A DNA stretch of 8,709 bases from Bacteroidales bacterium (GTDB taxonomy: Bacteria > Bacteroidota > Bacteroidia > Bacteroidales > UBA932). Positions 6,494-8,709 of this stretch are shown one piece after another. Location of the stretch: NCBI GenBank assembly GCA_017548805.1, contig JAFYZE010000285.1, positions 1-8,709 on the forward strand. Reading direction: 5' to 3'. The translations under genes were made by a program, and so were the position numbers. How positions within the stretch are numbered: position 1 is the stretch's first letter; every line of letters begins with the position of its first letter. Below the pieces are notes generated by a model that did not search any database, was not told the origin of the DNA, and worked only from the letters and a program-made list of their open reading frames with translations.

Positions 6494-7822
6494 ATGAGAC
6501 GAGTCTTTGTGTTCCTGGCGGTCCTTCTCTGCACCGCGGCGCTCTGCTCCGCGCAGTACCGCACTCCGGACTATCGCGAGCTCGGCTACAGCGAGACCGG
6601 TAGGGCCTTGCGCGAGCATGTGGGTTACCTGGCCTCGGCGGCCCTTGAAGGCCGCGCCGCCGGCTCGCCGGGCGAGCTGGAAGCGGCGGACTATGTCCGC
6701 GAGGTACTGGGCTCTTATGGCATCGAGCTCCTTTCCGGAGTTGACGGGGACGAGTTCGGCATAAAGCGCGACGAGGGCGATACCCTCGTGTCGCGCAATG
6801 TCATCGGAGTCATCGAAGGATATGACAGGTCACTCCGGGACCGCTACATCGTCATCGGCGCCCGGCTTGACAACATCGGCACGAGGACTATCACCATAGA
6901 CGGACAGCCCTTCACCCGTATCTACAATGGTGCCAACGGCAACGCCTCTGGTGTCGCCATGATGCTGGAACTGGCTCGCATGCTCAAGACCAATTCCTTG
7001 ATGCTCAGGCGCTCCGTGGTGTTCGTCGCCTTCGGTTCTTCGCTTGAATCGCACATCGGCTCATGGTATTTCCTGAACCGTTCGTTCCCGGCTGTGGACC
7101 GCATCGACGCCATGGTCAACCTCGACATCCTCGGCCGCGGCCAGGGTTTCTATGCATATACCGGCTCCAATGCCGACCTCAACAGGATACTCAACCGCGT
7201 CAACTCCACCCTGCAGCCGGTCAAGCCCGAGATCACGGCCACCGAGCCCGTTGACTCCGACCACCGGATGTTCTATGCCTCGGAGATCCCGTCCGTATTG
7301 TTCACCACGGGCATGTATCCCGAGTATGGGACCGACAGGGACACGCCTTCCATCCTCCAGTATGACGACATGGAGCGCGAGCTCGAATACCTTTACAATT
7401 TCACGGTGGAGCTCGTTAACGGAGCGGCCCCGGCATTCCGTCCGGACGAAGGGGTGGAAGCGCCTGCCGAGACTGCGAGGGCCATACCTTATTACGAATG
7501 CGACATCCCTCCCACCTTCCTGGGCAGCACGGACCCTAAAGTCTTCCTTGAGAAATGGGTGTACGCCTATCTCAAATACCCTGAGGAGGCGGTCCGTAAC
7601 GGCATCCAGGGGCGTGTCCTTGTGGATTTCGTGATAGACGAGAAAGGTAAGGTCAAGGATGTCAGGGTGCTCAGGGGAGTGGATCCGCTCCTCGACGCCG
7701 AAGCCGTAAAGGTGGTGGCGGCCTCGCCCGACTGGAAGCCTGCCAGGCTTCAGGGCAAGAAAGTGCGCTCCGAGATATCCCTCTATGTCGAATTCAAACT
7801 CGAAAGAAAGAAAAACAGATAA
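6494..7822 (+). CDS. Periplasmic M28-like pseudo-peptidase fused to TonB C-terminal domain
   Basis: This is a 442-residue exported protein. Residues 1-20 form a signal peptide (ALCSA, then Gln21). Residues 34-310 resemble M28 zinc aminopeptidases: [18 protein letters not shown] (51-68), the HYD-like site IGARLDNIG (121-129), NGANGNASG (145-153), [14 protein letters not shown] (177-190), NLDILGR (209-215), DSDHRMF (254-260) and [13 protein letters not shown] (272-284). Compared with Aeromonas aminopeptidase, the metal ligands His97, Asp117, Glu152 and His256 align with Arg124, Asn148, Leu184 and Gly279, and catalytic Glu151 with Ser183. Only the Asp179 equivalent (Asp211) remains, so peptidase activity is unlikely. 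Residues 347-437 are a TonB_C domain ([36 protein letters not shown]). There is no N-terminal anchor or Pro-rich span as in true TonB, so it probably does not transduce energy by itself. It lies 4 nt after the SPOR gene and 8 nt before leuS. The family calls are firm; the function is unknown. Confidence 0.85.
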   Translation: MRRVFVFLAVLLCTAALCSAQYRTPDYRELGYSETGRALREHVGYLASAALEGRAAGSPGELEAADYVREVLGSYGIELLSGVDGDEFGIKRDEGDTLVSRNVIGVIEGYDRSLRDRYIVIGARLDNIGTRTITIDGQPFTRIYNGANGNASGVAMMLELARMLKTNSLMLRRSVVFVAFGSSLESHIGSWYFLNRSFPAVDRIDAMVNLDILGRGQGFYAYTGSNADLNRILNRVNSTLQPVKPEITATEPVDSDHRMFYASEIPSVLFTTGMYPEYGTDRDTPSILQYDDMERELEYLYNFTVELVNGAAPAFRPDEGVEAPAETARAIPYYECDIPPTFLGSTDPKVFLEKWVYAYLKYPEEAVRNGIQGRVLVDFVIDEKGKVKDVRVLRGVDPLLDAEAVKVVAASPDWKPARLQGKKVRSEISLYVEFKLERKKNR

Positions 7823-7830
7823 GATATAAC

Positions 7831-8709
7831 ATGGATTACGATTTCAAGTCAATCGAAAGCAAATGGCAGGCCTGGTGGGCTGCCAACAAGACGTTCAAGA
7901 CAGTACTGGATCCCTCCAAACCGAAATACTATGTCCTCGACATGTTCCCTTACCCTTCCGGCGCAGGTCTTCATGTCGGACATCCGCTGGGATACATCGC
8001 CAGCGATATCTTCTCCCGCTACAAGAGGCTGACAGGCTTCAATGTCCTGCATCCGATGGGTTATGACGCGTTCGGCCTCCCGGCCGAGCAGTATGCCATC
8101 CAGACCGGACAGCATCCCGAGAAGACCACTACGGACAACATCAACCGTTACCGCAGCCAGCTCGACAGGATCGGATTCTCGTACGACTGGGACCGTGAAG
8201 TGCGTACCTGCGACCCCGGGTTCTACAAATGGACCCAGTGGGCATTCCTGAAGATGTTCGACAGCTGGTATGACGTTTCCCTTCAGAAGGCCCGCCCTAT
8301 CGCCGAGCTGACGGCGCATTTCGCCGCTACGGGCACGGAGGGCGTGACTGCCGCATGTTCGCAGGAGCTTGATTTCACGGCAGAGCAGTGGAAAGCCATG
8401 ACGGAGAAGGAGAAATCCGACGTCCTGATGAACTACCGCATCGCGTACCAGGGCGAGACTTCCGTCAACTGGTGCGAGGGTCTCGGCACCGTCCTGGCCA
8501 ATGACGAAGTCAAGGACGGACTGTCGGTGCGCGGCGGATTCCCCGTAGAGCAGAAGAAGATGACGCAGTGGCAGCTCCGCGTCTCGGCCTATGCCGGGCG
8601 CCTGCTCGACAGCCTGGCCAAACTCGCCTGGACGGATTCCCTCAAGGAGATGCAGCGCAACTGGATTGGCAAGTCAGAGGGATGCGAGGTGGTATTCGAC
8701 ACAGTATGC
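7831..8709 (+). CDS. leuS: Leucyl-tRNA synthetase (3' end cut by window)
   Basis: LeuRS charges tRNA-Leu with leucine using ATP in the cytoplasm and is essential. The frame is open from ATG 7831 to the window end, giving 293 codons, about a third of a typical LeuRS of 900 or more residues. Visible class I features are [20 protein letters not shown] (34-53), with the HIGH-type ATP motif HVGH at 48-51, then [20 protein letters not shown] (71-90) and [13 protein letters not shown] (112-124). Further on are [19 protein letters not shown] (212-230) and NWIGKSEG (277-284), which leads into the editing (CP1) domain. The KMSKS motif and the rest of the editing domain lie beyond the window. The start is 8 nt after the upstream stop, with no clear Shine-Dalgarno (GATATAAC precedes the ATG), so expression probably depends on the promoter at 5907-5937. 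No anomaly is seen in the visible part. Confidence 0.97.
   Translation, partial: MDYDFKSIESKWQAWWAANKTFKTVLDPSKPKYYVLDMFPYPSGAGLHVGHPLGYIASDIFSRYKRLTGFNVLHPMGYDAFGLPAEQYAIQTGQHPEKTTTDNINRYRSQLDRIGFSYDWDREVRTCDPGFYKWTQWAFLKMFDSWYDVSLQKARPIAELTAHFAATGTEGVTAACSQELDFTAEQWKAMTEKEKSDVLMNYRIAYQGETSVNWCEGLGTVLANDEVKDGLSVRGGFPVEQKKMTQWQLRVSAYAGRLLDSLAKLAWTDSLKEMQRNWIGKSEGCEVVFDTVC

Overview
The window looks like ordinary chromosome from a GC-rich member of the Bacteroidota, most likely Bacteroidales (I cannot place it to genus). Four signs agree. The proteins read as Bacteroidales-type GyrA, PhoH and LeuRS. The one clear intergenic promoter region carries TAnnTTTG-type -7 boxes instead of a sigma70 -10 box. 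No start codon has a convincing Shine-Dalgarno sequence. All three signal-peptidase-I substrates have Gln as the predicted first mature residue, as the Bacteroidetes 'Q-rule' expects. I see no mobile element, CRISPR array, tRNA or rRNA.

Layout. (1) Bases 1-3821, plus strand: the 3' 96% or so of gyrA (DNA gyrase A, 5' end cut by the window), then 26 nt later a gene for a secreted tetratricopeptide-repeat protein, closed by a strong intrinsic terminator at 3786-3821. (2) Bases 3837-5865, minus strand: a secreted CapA-family (PGA_cap, calcineurin-like fold) protein followed by phoH. The two genes overlap by 32 nt and converge on the terminator. (3) Bases 5866-5958: a 93-nt divergent promoter region with one -7 box per strand, inside a perfect 10-bp inverted repeat. 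(4) Bases 5959-8709, plus strand: a tightly packed probable operon of a SPOR-domain lipoprotein, a periplasmic M28-peptidase-like/TonB-C-terminal fusion protein, and leuS (leucyl-tRNA synthetase, 3' end cut by the window), with gaps of only 4 and 8 nt.

How the genes work together. gyrA, phoH and leuS are housekeeping genes (DNA supercoiling, RNA-linked ATPase, tRNA charging). Each sits beside genes for exported envelope proteins. The SPOR lipoprotein and the M28/TonB_C protein are probably co-expressed with leuS from the promoter at 5907-5937, so envelope proteins and an essential aminoacyl-tRNA synthetase share a transcript.

The most notable thing here is the M28-like protein at 6494-7822. 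It keeps the fold-defining motifs of the zinc aminopeptidase family, but four of the five metal ligands and the catalytic Glu are replaced. It therefore looks like a pseudo-peptidase fused to a TonB_C domain, with no membrane anchor beyond a cleavable signal peptide, encoded next to a SPOR lipoprotein. I found no evidence of a wholly new multi-gene system such as a defence or mobile system.
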